Shown here: one piece after another, positions 48,505 through 57,918 of the stretch
How positions within the stretch are numbered: the first letter of the stretch is position 1
Layout of the letters: every line of letters starts with the position of its first letter
Assembly: GCA_017469685.1 (NCBI GenBank)
Contig: JAFUFW010000018.1
Coordinates: 1 to 64,000, forward strand
Length of the DNA stretch: 64,000 nt
Source: Bacteroidaceae bacterium
GTDB taxonomy: Bacteria > Bacteroidota > Bacteroidia > Bacteroidales > Bacteroidaceae
Reading direction: 5' to 3'
The notes under the pieces: generated by a model
What the model was told of the DNA's origin: nothing
Seen by the model: only the letters and a program-made list of their open reading frames with translations
Databases searched by the model: none
Program-made: the position numbers and the translations under genes

Positions 48505-51500
48505 TTGAGACAGTCCTTTGCAAATAGAACATTACTTCTGGCAGCCTTCATTTGGGCCGTCAGCATATCTCTGTCTGCACAAGTAACCACACCCTCCCTA
48601 GCAGGGAGGACGGAGGGCGGGTCTGTCCACCCCCAGAAGACAGCCCCCGAGACCATCGAGGACCTCGACACCACGGCCGTCGCGCTACGTCGGCCCGACA
48701 ACCTCAAGCAAGTGGCCGAGCTCGACTCCATAACAGGCTACTACCGCATTGGCACCAAACTCGGCACAGGCGGATACCTCAACACCCCCATACTAATGTC
48801 GCCCGACGAATACCAGCAGTGGAGCCTGCGCCGATCCATGCAGAGCTACTACCGCCTTCAAGGGCAGAAAGAGTATGAGAGCGAGGGCAAGAACAAGTTC
48901 GACTTCACCGACATCAACTTCGACCTCGGGCCTGCCGAGAAAATTTTCGGTCCCGGAGGCGTCAGCATCAAGACGCAAGGCTCCGCCGAGATGAAGATGG
49001 GCGCCAACATGAAAAAGGTCAATAACCCATCGCTGGCAGCCAACCGCCGCAAGACCTTCGGTTTCGACTTCGACGAGAAGATAAACCTCAACGTGACAGG
49101 TAAGGTAGGCGACAAGATGAACATGAAAATCGACTACAACACCGAAGCCACCTTCCAGGCCGATGCCCAGCAGATGAAACTGAAGTACGACGGCAAGGAG
49201 GACGAAATCGTGAAGCTCGTGGAGGCCGGCAACGTGTCGATGCCCTCAAACTCCACGCTCATCCACGGCGTCTCGAGCCTTTTCGGTCTGCGCACCGACC
49301 TGCAGTTCAGCAAGCTGAAGCTGCAGACCGTCGTAAGCCAGAAGAAGTCGGCCTCGAAGAGCGTAAGCTCGAAAGGCGGCTCGCAGACCACCAACTTCGA
49401 GATCTCGGCCGACGACTACGAGGAGAACCGCCACTTCTGGCTCTCGCATTTCTTCCGCGACAACTACGACCGATGGATGCGTACCCTGCCCACGATAGCA
49501 AGCGGAGTGACCCTCAAGCGCGTAGAACTGTGGGTGACAAACAAGACCTCATCAACGCAGAACAACCGCAACCTGATTGCCTTCGTCGACCTCGGCGAGG
49601 CTCAGCACATCTGGAATACAGCGTGGAGCGGTACTGCGCAGTCGCAACCGCACAACCGCGCCAACGACCTCTACCAGACAGTCATCAGCCAGCACACTGG
49701 CGCTCGCGACATAAGCCAGGCCATGAACGAGCTCGACGCCATACCGGGCTTCAGCGGAGGCTCTGACTACGACAAGCTGCAGAGCGCCCGTCTGCTCTCG
49801 TCGACCGAGTACACCGTCAACACCGCCCTCGGCTACGTCTCCCTCAACTTCCAGCTGCAGCCCGACGAGGTGCTGGCAGCCGCCTTCGAGTACACCTACA
49901 ACGGACAGACATACCAAGTGGGCGAATTTGCCTCCGACCTCACCGACAACACGCAATGCCTCTACGTGAAAGCCATCAAGAGCACTACCTCGTCGCCACG
50001 AATGGGCAACTGGCCGCTGATGATGAAGAACGTCTACGACCTCGGAGCCACAAGCACACAGCGCGACAAGTTCCGCCTCGACATCAAATTCCAGAACGAC
50101 ACAGCCGGCGTCTACCAGACCTATCTGCCCGAGGCACGCCTCAAGAGCACGCCACTGCTGCGGGCACTCAACCTCGACCGCCTCGACAACAACAGCCGAG
50201 CCAACGCCGACGGGCAGTTCGACTACGTAGAAGGCTACACCATCAGCCGAGGCCGCATCATCTTCCCCGTTGCCGAGCCTTTCGGCGACCACCTGCGACA
50301 GTGGATAGGAAGCGACGCCATAGCTGACAAATACTGCTTCGACGCGCTCTACGACAGCACCAAGACCATAGCCAAACAGATGGCCGAGCAGAACAAGTTC
50401 CTCCTGACCGGACGCTACAAGGGCACCAACGGGGCACAGATTGACCTCGGCGCCATCAATATAGCGCCCGGAAGCGTAGTAGTGACGGCCGGCGGACAGA
50501 CGCTGCAAGAAAACGTCGACTACCGCGTAGACTACTCAATGGGCATGGTGACGATACTGAACCAGAGCATCATCGAGTCGGGCACAAAGGTTAATGCCAG
50601 TGTCGAGTCAAACGACACTTACGGCATGCAGCGCAAGACGATGCTGGGCGTCAACTGGGACTATCAGTTCTCCAAGAACCTCGTGCTCGGGGGTACGTTC
50701 CAATTCCTCAACGAGCAACCGCTGACGACCAAGGTCAACATGGGCGAGGAGCCCCTGAAGAACACCCTCTGGGGCCTGCACATGGACTGGAAGAAAGAGG
50801 CACAATGGCTCACGACAGCCCTCAACGCAATCCCACTACTCCACTTCTCCGCCCCCTCACAGATAGCCTTCAGCGCCGACTTCGCACAGCTCATTGCAGG
50901 GCAAAACCGCAAAGTGCAGGGCGGAGCCTCCTACATGGATGATTTCGAGAACACGAAGAACCGCATGAGCATCTCGGCACCCACGATGTGGATGATGTCA
51001 TCTGTGCCCACAGCCTTCGAGGGTTCAAAGCTCACTAACGACGTGCGTAGCGGCTACCAGCGCGCTCTGCTCGCATGGTACTATATAGATCCTATCTTCA
51101 CACGCCGAAGCTCGTCGCTTACGCCGTCGCACATCAAGAGCGACCTCAACCAGCTCTCCGACAGCTATGTGCGTGAAGTCTACGAGCGCGAGCTCTACCC
51201 CAACAAGCAGCTTAACTCATACTCCGAGGCGGCGTCGTTAAACGTACTTAACCTCGCCTACTACCCCGACGAGCGTGGAGCCTACAACCTAAACCCCGAC
51301 CTCGACAGCCGTGGACGACTCACGAACCCAAAAGAGAACTGGGGCGGCATGATGCGCAAGACCGACAACCCCGACTTCGAGGCCCAGAACATAGAGTATA
51401 TCGAATTCTGGATGCTCGATCCTTTCCTCTATACCGGCGACGACCGCAGCTACGGCGGCGAGCTTTATATCGACCTTGGCGAGGTAAGCGAGGACATACT

Positions 51501-54500
51501 CAAGGACGGAAAGAAATTCTACGAGAGCGGACTGCCCATCGACGACGACCCCCGCTACTACGAAAACACGCTCTGGGGCCGCGTGCCCATAGGCACCAGC
51601 GTCACCTACGCCTTCAACAACGAGAGCGGAGCACGCGCACGCCAGGACGTGGGCCTCAACGGCATCAACTCAGAGCAAGAGCGCACCTATGGTGTTTATC
51701 AGGAATATCTCTCACAGATCCAGGGCAAAGTGTCGCCCGAGGTATTCGACAGCATCTGGGCAGACCCTGCCGGCGACGACTACCACTACTATCGCGGCAC
51801 CGACTTCGACCGCAACCGCGTAAGCATCCTCGAGCGCTACAAGCGCATAAACATGCCAGAAGGCAACTCGCCCGACACGGAGAACTCGCCCGAGAGCTAC
51901 GAGACAGCCTACAAGACGACCCCCGACGTCGAGGACCTCAACTCGGACTACACGCTCAACGAATACGAGAAATTCTTCCAATACCACATTTCCATCCACC
52001 CGGGCGACACGGTGGTAGGGCGCAACTATATCTCCGACATTCGCCGCATAACCGCAAAACTGCGCAACGGAGAGAAGCGTGAAGAGCGGTGGTTCCAGTT
52101 CCGTGTACCGCTCGAAGAGTACGAACGCGCCGTAGGAGGCATCACAGACTTCACCAGCATCCGCTTCGTGCGCATGTTCCTCACAGGCTTTGAGAAGCCC
52201 ATCATCCTGCGTTTTGCCACTCTCGACCTCGTGCAAGCCGACTGGCGCCAGTACGAGCAGGCACTCTATGCAGGCCAGTCGCCGTCCGTGACCGCGACTT
52301 TAGAGGTCAGCGCCGTGAACATCGAGGAGAACAACGAGAAGCAGCCCGTCAACTATGTGCTTCCCCCAGGCATCTCCCCCATTACAGACCCCTCGCAGAC
52401 GCAGCTCGTGGAGCAGAACGAGCAGGCCCTCTCGCTCATCGCGAAGAACCTCTCGCCAGGCGACGCCCGCGCCGTGTTCAAGAACTGCAACTACGATATG
52501 CGCCAGTACAAGCACTTGCAGATGTTTGTGCACGCCAATGCGCTCGCCAACGACGTGACAGACCTGCGCGACGGCGAGACGTCGGTTTTCCTGCGAATAG
52601 GCTCGGACTACAAATCGAACTTCTATGAGTACGAAGTGCCAATGCAGCTGACGCCCGCTCGCCGCTACGACCGCTACAGCCCGACCGACTGCCGCGCCGT
52701 GTGGCCTGCAGAAAACATGATTGACATAAACCTCACGAAGCTCACCTCAGTGAAGAAAAACCGCAACCGCGACAAGAGTCTCGGCAATGCAAGCTTCAAT
52801 CAGGAGTACAGTGAGTTCGATTCCGACCGCCCAAACAACCGCATCACCGTCATGGGCAACCCGACGCTGGGCGAGATAAAGACCATAATGATAGGTGTGC
52901 GCAACAACGGACGCACGGTGAAGAGCGTCGAGGTGTGGGCCAACGAACTGCGCCTGCAGGAGTTCTCCAACGAGGGCGGATGGGCCGCTCAGGCCGCACT
53001 CAACATCCAGCTCTCCGACCTCGGCAGCGTCAACGTGCAGGGCCATTACGAGCGGGCAGGCTTCGGCGGGCTCGAGCAAAGCGTTGCCGAACGCTCGAAC
53101 GACAACACCTTCGACTACACCATAACCACGCAGATGGACCTCGGAAAGGTGCTCCCGCCGAAAGCTAAGGTCAACTTCCCGATGTACTACAGCTATGCCA
53201 AAGAGACGGTGAGCCCGAAGTACAACCCGCTCGACACTGACATGGAACTCTCTGATGCCCTCGACGCGGCCACCACGAAGCACGAGAAGGACAGCATCAC
53301 GAGCCTGACGACACAGAAGCAGATCTCGAAGAGCCTCTCGTTCACGGGCGTGAAGGTAAACGTGCAGAGCCGCAAGCATCCCATGCCTTACGACCCGGCA
53401 AACTTCACTTTCAACTATAGCCACACCCACATCTACAATGCCGGCGAGACAACAGTCTACGAGCATGAACGCACATGGCGCGGCGGGATGAACTACAGCT
53501 GGTCGCCCAACTGGAAGGCGTGGGAGCCGTTCAAGAACATGAAGAGCAAGTCGAAGTGGCTCGATCTGATCAAAGCTCAGAACCTCAACTTCGCGCCGCA
53601 GAGCCTTACGTTCAACACCGACATCGTACGCAACTACTACGAGATTCAGGAGCGCGACATGGACAACCTCGACGCACACGACGCCATACCCGTTCGCTGG
53701 ACTCCCTCGTTCCTCTGGAACCGCGAGTTCAACCTGCGCTGGGACCTCACCAAGGCGCTGCACTTCACCTTCCAGAGCGGCACACACGCCGAGATCGAAG
53801 AACCTTACACGCCGGTAAACAAAGACCTATACTTCGACAGCTTCGCAGCCTGGAAGGACAGCGTAATGCACAGCATACGCGGCTTCGGCACGCCGCTCGA
53901 CTATGCCCAGGCCGTTCAGGCATCCTACAAAGTGCCCTTCGAGAAGATTCCTGCCACCGACTGGATATCAGCCGACGGCAGCTACCAGAGCAACTACTCG
54001 TGGAAACGAGGCGCAGAGCTCGACGACGGCAGCACGCTCGGCAACACCGTAAACACTCAGCGCTCCATCAACCTCAACGGCAAGCTGAACATGGAGACGC
54101 TCTACAACCACAGCACCTTCCTCAAGGACGCCAACAAACGCTTCTCAACCTCAACCATCAAGAGCGAGGGAAAGAAAAAGGACCAGGCCAAGAAGAAGGA
54201 GAAGGAGGCCAAGAAGAAGGAAGAGGCAGAGGCGGCCAAGAAACTCGCCGATGCCCAGAAGAAAGCCGCTGCTGGCGACAGCACTGCGCTGAAGGCACTC
54301 ATGGATCCTTCCAAGGCCGGCGTGCAGGGCAACACGAAGGGCATCAGCCAGCAGAAGAAACAGGTGAAAGGCTTCGCCGGCGAAGTAGTACTGCCCGACA
54401 GCGCCGTCAATCTACAGCACAACCAGAAGAGCAAGCGTATCATGGTCACGGCCAAGGACGAGCACGGCAAGGCCTATAAGCTCAGCTACAAGATCGTTGA

Positions 54501-56385
54501 CGAAAACACTATCCGCATAAAGCCTCCCAAGGAACTCATCAAGGCTGCCAAGAAAGCCAAGAAGGAAGCCGGGCGCAGAGCGAAAGAGACGGCGAAGACT
54601 GACAGCCTCGGCTCACCAGCCGACAGTCTGGTCTCGCAGACGGACAGCCTTGCCCTGACAGATACTGACGAGACATCTGCTGACGACGACGTAAAGGATA
54701 AGAAAGCAACAGGCAAGCAAGACAAGGCAAAGCGAACGCCCGAAAAGCCAAAGCCAATCTATGCTGACAACCCGACGGACTCGGCCACAGAGTTCAAACC
54801 TCTGCCTTTGCGCGTAAACGTAGTGGCAAAGCCAAAGCTTGAGGAGCAGAAATGGTACCAGTGGACGCAGGCTGGTGCGCGCTTCCTGATGATGCTGCGC
54901 AACGTCAGCGTCAGCTATCGCAACACCTATGCCCTGGCGCTGCCCGGCTTCATGCCCAACGTAGGCGATATGCTCGGACAGAGCCGCCACGGCGGCGAGC
55001 TGGCTCCGGGCGCAGGCTTCGCCTTCGGCTTCGTGGGCGACAGCTTCATCGACCGCGCCCAGGACGAGGGCTGGCTGCTCAACAGCGACAGCGTGGCCAC
55101 ACCCGCAGCCTCAAATACTATGGAGGACCTGCAGGTGAAAGCCACACTCGAGCCCCTGCCCGACCTGAAGATCGACCTCAATGCCAGCCGCACCGTCAAC
55201 GGCTCGAAGAGCATACAATACATGTATGCCGGCAATCCCACTACACGGACTGGCTCGTTCAACATGACCACCATAAGCCTGCGCACCGCCTTCCAAAGCC
55301 GCGGCAACGCATCCAACGGCTACGACAGCAAGGCCTTCCGCCGCTTCCAGGACTACCTCGGCATCATGCAAGGCCGCGTGGAAGGCCGCTACCTCGGCAC
55401 ACGCTACCCCGAAGCCACAGGCATGGACGGCACATTCAACCCCGAAAACGGCACCGTGGACCCATACAGCGGCGACGTAATGATACCGGCCTTCATAGCA
55501 GCATACACAGGTAAGCGCGCCGCAGCCACGCCCCTCGACATATTCCCGTCCGTGGCCCGCATGCTGCCCAACTGGAGCCTCTCATACAAGGGACTGGGCA
55601 ACCTGCCTTGGGTGCGCGACCACTTCAAGAGCGTAACCCTGACCCATGGCTACAAGAGCATATATGCCGTAGGATCCTACAACAGCTTTTCGTCGTGGAT
55701 AGAATATATGGGCGGCACGGATATGGGCTACGTCATGAACGCCACGACAGGCCTCTACGCGCCCTCGTCGATGTACGACATCTCAACAGTAAGCATCAAC
55801 GAAGCCTTCTCGCCGCTCCTGGGGCTGAACGTGACCTTGCAGAACAACATGACCGTGAAGCTCGAGTACCGCAAGACGCGCGTGCTGACCCTCTCGATGA
55901 CATCCGCTCAAATCAACGAGGCCAGCTCGTCCGACATGGTCCTCGGTTGGGGCTACAAAATCGACGACTTCAAGATTGCTCATTGGTTCGCGGGCAAGAG
56001 CAGCAGCCAGAAAGCCTCGGCCAAGAACAAGAGCCGGAGCGGAGCCGGAACCGGCAAGGACGACGACGCAGCAGGCAGCACGAAACGCCAACAGCAGCAG
56101 ACCAGCCGACGCAGCACCTTCGCCCACGCGCTGAACCTGCGCTTCGACTTCTCGCTGCGCGAACAGGACGCCATCACTCGCAACATACAGACATCGCTCT
56201 CCGAGGCCACCAGCGGCAACCGCGCCGTCAAGACGAGCTTCATCGCCGACTACGCCATGAGCCGCTACGTAACCTTCTCGCTCTACTACAACCGCCAGCG
56301 CAACCAGCCCCTGCTCTCATCCTCGGCCTATCCGACAATCACGCAGGACTTTGGCATGAACCTGAAGCTGACGCTGACAAGATAA
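48505..56385 (+). CDS. sprA: SprA, outer-membrane translocon of the type IX secretion system
   Basis: 2626 residues, among the largest single-chain barrels known. The start is TTG 48505; no ATG lies between it and the signal peptide (RTLLLAAFIWAVSISLSAQ). The family's N-terminal domain begins near residue 110 (DFTDINFDLGPAEKIFGPGG) with NRRKTFGFDFDEKINLNVTG and NMKIDYNTEATF; a second SprA_N-type block, the family's paired domain, follows further on. The middle contains DRNRVSILERYKRINMPEGN-like repeats. Lys/Glu- and Ser/Asp-rich low-complexity inserts lie near 1885-1960 and 2012-2090. The barrel ends DFGMNLKLTLTR. SprA moves folded cargo with C-terminal tails across the outer membrane. In-frame near the cleavage site is a copy of the CCTCCCT element (SLAGRTEGG). 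Confidence 0.93.
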   Translation: MRQSFANRTLLLAAFIWAVSISLSAQVTTPSLAGRTEGGSVHPQKTAPETIEDLDTTAVALRRPDNLKQVAELDSITGYYRIGTKLGTGGYLNTPILMSPDEYQQWSLRRSMQSYYRLQGQKEYESEGKNKFDFTDINFDLGPAEKIFGPGGVSIKTQGSAEMKMGANMKKVNNPSLAANRRKTFGFDFDEKINLNVTGKVGDKMNMKIDYNTEATFQADAQQMKLKYDGKEDEIVKLVEAGNVSMPSNSTLIHGVSSLFGLRTDLQFSKLKLQTVVSQKKSASKSVSSKGGSQTTNFEISADDYEENRHFWLSHFFRDNYDRWMRTLPTIASGVTLKRVELWVTNKTSSTQNNRNLIAFVDLGEAQHIWNTAWSGTAQSQPHNRANDLYQTVISQHTGARDISQAMNELDAIPGFSGGSDYDKLQSARLLSSTEYTVNTALGYVSLNFQLQPDEVLAAAFEYTYNGQTYQVGEFASDLTDNTQCLYVKAIKSTTSSPRMGNWPLMMKNVYDLGATSTQRDKFRLDIKFQNDTAGVYQTYLPEARLKSTPLLRALNLDRLDNNSRANADGQFDYVEGYTISRGRIIFPVAEPFGDHLRQWIGSDAIADKYCFDALYDSTKTIAKQMAEQNKFLLTGRYKGTNGAQIDLGAINIAPGSVVVTAGGQTLQENVDYRVDYSMGMVTILNQSIIESGTKVNASVESNDTYGMQRKTMLGVNWDYQFSKNLVLGGTFQFLNEQPLTTKVNMGEEPLKNTLWGLHMDWKKEAQWLTTALNAIPLLHFSAPSQIAFSADFAQLIAGQNRKVQGGASYMDDFENTKNRMSISAPTMWMMSSVPTAFEGSKLTNDVRSGYQRALLAWYYIDPIFTRRSSSLTPSHIKSDLNQLSDSYVREVYERELYPNKQLNSYSEAASLNVLNLAYYPDERGAYNLNPDLDSRGRLTNPKENWGGMMRKTDNPDFEAQNIEYIEFWMLDPFLYTGDDRSYGGELYIDLGEVSEDILKDGKKFYESGLPIDDDPRYYENTLWGRVPIGTSVTYAFNNESGARARQDVGLNGINSEQERTYGVYQEYLSQIQGKVSPEVFDSIWADPAGDDYHYYRGTDFDRNRVSILERYKRINMPEGNSPDTENSPESYETAYKTTPDVEDLNSDYTLNEYEKFFQYHISIHPGDTVVGRNYISDIRRITAKLRNGEKREERWFQFRVPLEEYERAVGGITDFTSIRFVRMFLTGFEKPIILRFATLDLVQADWRQYEQALYAGQSPSVTATLEVSAVNIEENNEKQPVNYVLPPGISPITDPSQTQLVEQNEQALSLIAKNLSPGDARAVFKNCNYDMRQYKHLQMFVHANALANDVTDLRDGETSVFLRIGSDYKSNFYEYEVPMQLTPARRYDRYSPTDCRAVWPAENMIDINLTKLTSVKKNRNRDKSLGNASFNQEYSEFDSDRPNNRITVMGNPTLGEIKTIMIGVRNNGRTVKSVEVWANELRLQEFSNEGGWAAQAALNIQLSDLGSVNVQGHYERAGFGGLEQSVAERSNDNTFDYTITTQMDLGKVLPPKAKVNFPMYYSYAKETVSPKYNPLDTDMELSDALDAATTKHEKDSITSLTTQKQISKSLSFTGVKVNVQSRKHPMPYDPANFTFNYSHTHIYNAGETTVYEHERTWRGGMNYSWSPNWKAWEPFKNMKSKSKWLDLIKAQNLNFAPQSLTFNTDIVRNYYEIQERDMDNLDAHDAIPVRWTPSFLWNREFNLRWDLTKALHFTFQSGTHAEIEEPYTPVNKDLYFDSFAAWKDSVMHSIRGFGTPLDYAQAVQASYKVPFEKIPATDWISADGSYQSNYSWKRGAELDDGSTLGNTVNTQRSINLNGKLNMETLYNHSTFLKDANKRFSTSTIKSEGKKKDQAKKKEKEAKKKEEAEAAKKLADAQKKAAAGDSTALKALMDPSKAGVQGNTKGISQQKKQVKGFAGEVVLPDSAVNLQHNQKSKRIMVTAKDEHGKAYKLSYKIVDENTIRIKPPKELIKAAKKAKKEAGRRAKETAKTDSLGSPADSLVSQTDSLALTDTDETSADDDVKDKKATGKQDKAKRTPEKPKPIYADNPTDSATEFKPLPLRVNVVAKPKLEEQKWYQWTQAGARFLMMLRNVSVSYRNTYALALPGFMPNVGDMLGQSRHGGELAPGAGFAFGFVGDSFIDRAQDEGWLLNSDSVATPAASNTMEDLQVKATLEPLPDLKIDLNASRTVNGSKSIQYMYAGNPTTRTGSFNMTTISLRTAFQSRGNASNGYDSKAFRRFQDYLGIMQGRVEGRYLGTRYPEATGMDGTFNPENGTVDPYSGDVMIPAFIAAYTGKRAAATPLDIFPSVARMLPNWSLSYKGLGNLPWVRDHFKSVTLTHGYKSIYAVGSYNSFSSWIEYMGGTDMGYVMNATTGLYAPSSMYDISTVSINEAFSPLLGLNVTLQNNMTVKLEYRKTRVLTLSMTSAQINEASSSDMVLGWGYKIDDFKIAHWFAGKSSSQKASAKNKSRSGAGTGKDDDAAGSTKRQQQQTSRRSTFAHALNLRFDFSLREQDAITRNIQTSLSEATSGNRAVKTSFIADYAMSRYVTFSLYYNRQRNQPLLSSSAYPTITQDFGMNLKLTLTR
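48592..48625 (+). repeat. CCTCCCT element copy inside the sprA N-terminus
   Basis: CCTCCCTAGCAGGGAGG is a near-perfect inverted repeat followed by ACGGAGGGCGGGTC. It is read in the same frame (SLAGR) as in the two lipoprotein signal peptides, but here falls just after the predicted cleavage site. Confidence 0.65.
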
Positions 56386-56459
56386 ATTATCTTATATCAA
56401 GAAAAAAGTTCTGCAAAAAAAATCTCATACGGTGTAGGCTATTTCTCATTATTATTAAT

Positions 56460-56467
56460 TATCTTTG
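56460..56467 (+). promoter_or_regulatory. -7 promoter motif of the purB operon
   Basis: TATCTTTG followed by CACCG, 96 bp upstream of the purB start; it likely drives purB and the downstream pseudouridine synthase. Confidence 0.7.
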
Positions 56468-56563
56468 CACCGCCTTTCGGGAGAAAGCCATTTGCTGACA
56501 CACATTAATTATATATATAATAGTGATAAGCACTAAAGCCACCTCCACCACCCAACCACTGCT

Positions 56564-57910
56564 ATGGAACTCAATACCCTCACGGCCATATCGCCTATCG
56601 ACGGCCGTTACCGAACTAAGACACAAAGCCTCGATCAGTACTTCTCGGAATATGCACTCATTTGCTACCGCGTACGCGTAGAGATCGGTTATTTCATTGC
56701 CCTTTGCGAGCTACCTCTTCCCCAGCTGGCAGACTTCCCCCGAAGCCTGTTCACCCAGTTGCGTGCCATCTATGAGCAGTTCACAGAGGCCGACGCCGCA
56801 CGCATCAAGGAGATAGAGGGCGTCACCAACCACGACGTCAAGGCTGTAGAGTACTTCATAAAAGAACGCTTCGACGCCATCGGAGGCCTCGAAAAGTACA
56901 AGGAATTCATCCATTTCGGGCTAACATCACAGGACATCAACAACACCAGCGTCCCCTTGAGCATCAAGGAAGCGCTGGACAACGTCGTCGTGCCACAGAT
57001 ACAACAGCTCGCACAGACGCTGGCAGAGATGGCCGAGGAATGGAAGGACATACCCATGCTGGCCAAGACCCATGGACAGCCCGCATCACCCACGCGCCTG
57101 GGCAAGGAAATCAAAGTGTTCGAGTATCGCCTCTCGCGCCAGCTGGAGCTTCTGAAGGCCTGCCCCATAACAGCCAAGTTCGGCGGCGCTACTGGCAACT
57201 TCAACGCCCACCACGTAGCCTATCCCACAATCGACTGGCGCGCCTTCGGCAATCAGTTCGTAAGCCAGAAGCTCGGCCTCGAGCGCGAGCAGTGGACAAC
57301 GCAGATTTCCAACTACGACTGCCTCGCCGCGCTCTTCGACGCTCTGCGCCGCATAGCCACCATCATTATCGACCTCGACCGCGACATCTGGCAGTACATC
57401 TCAATGGGCTATTTCCGCCAGCGCGTCAAGGCCGGCGAAGTAGGCAGCAGCGCCATGCCCCACAAGGTGAACCCCATCGACTTCGAGAACTCTGAAGGCA
57501 ACCTCGGCGTAGCAAACGCGCTACTCAGCCATTTGGCCGAGAAGCTCCCCATAAGCCGCCTGCAGCGCGACCTCACCGACTCTACCGTGCTGCGCAACGT
57601 GGGCGTACCCCTCGGCCATATCGTCATCGCCACCCAAAGCACCATGAAGGGACTCTCGAAGCTCCTGCTCAACGCCGACGCCCTAAGCGCCGACCTCGAG
57701 CAGAACTGGGCCGTAGTGGCCGAAGCCATTCAGACCATACTGCGACGCGAAGGCTATCCCAACCCTTACGAAGCCCTCAAGGCGCTCACGCGCACCGGGG
57801 CTTCCATAAGCCAGCAGACAATTTCAAACTTCATAGAAACACTTGACGTCAGCGAGGCTGTGAAAGCCGAGTTGCGCCAAATCACCCCTAAAAATTACAC
57901 AGGTATTTAA
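56564..57910 (+). CDS. purB: Adenylosuccinate lyase
   Basis: 448 residues of the fumarase/aspartase superfamily. The N-terminus LTAISPIDGRY and HFGLTSQDINNTSVPL are typical of the longer bacterial PurB. The signature loop GSSAMPHKVNPIDFENSEGN carries the catalytic Ser. AKTHGQPASPTRLGKE holds the catalytic His. The enzyme releases fumarate from SAICAR and from adenylosuccinate in purine synthesis. The pseudouridine synthase gene starts 8 bp after its stop. purN is elsewhere in the window, so the purine genes are scattered. Confidence 0.96.
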   Translation: MELNTLTAISPIDGRYRTKTQSLDQYFSEYALICYRVRVEIGYFIALCELPLPQLADFPRSLFTQLRAIYEQFTEADAARIKEIEGVTNHDVKAVEYFIKERFDAIGGLEKYKEFIHFGLTSQDINNTSVPLSIKEALDNVVVPQIQQLAQTLAEMAEEWKDIPMLAKTHGQPASPTRLGKEIKVFEYRLSRQLELLKACPITAKFGGATGNFNAHHVAYPTIDWRAFGNQFVSQKLGLEREQWTTQISNYDCLAALFDALRRIATIIIDLDRDIWQYISMGYFRQRVKAGEVGSSAMPHKVNPIDFENSEGNLGVANALLSHLAEKLPISRLQRDLTDSTVLRNVGVPLGHIVIATQSTMKGLSKLLLNADALSADLEQNWAVVAEAIQTILRREGYPNPYEALKALTRTGASISQQTISNFIETLDVSEAVKAELRQITPKNYTGI

Positions 57911-57918
57911 TTACGACA

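Noticed and set aside
52747..53787. 346-codon minus-strand frame opposite sprA, and a similar one at 49552-50508
   Set aside because: Both are shadows of the high-GC third codon positions of sprA; no recognisable domain.
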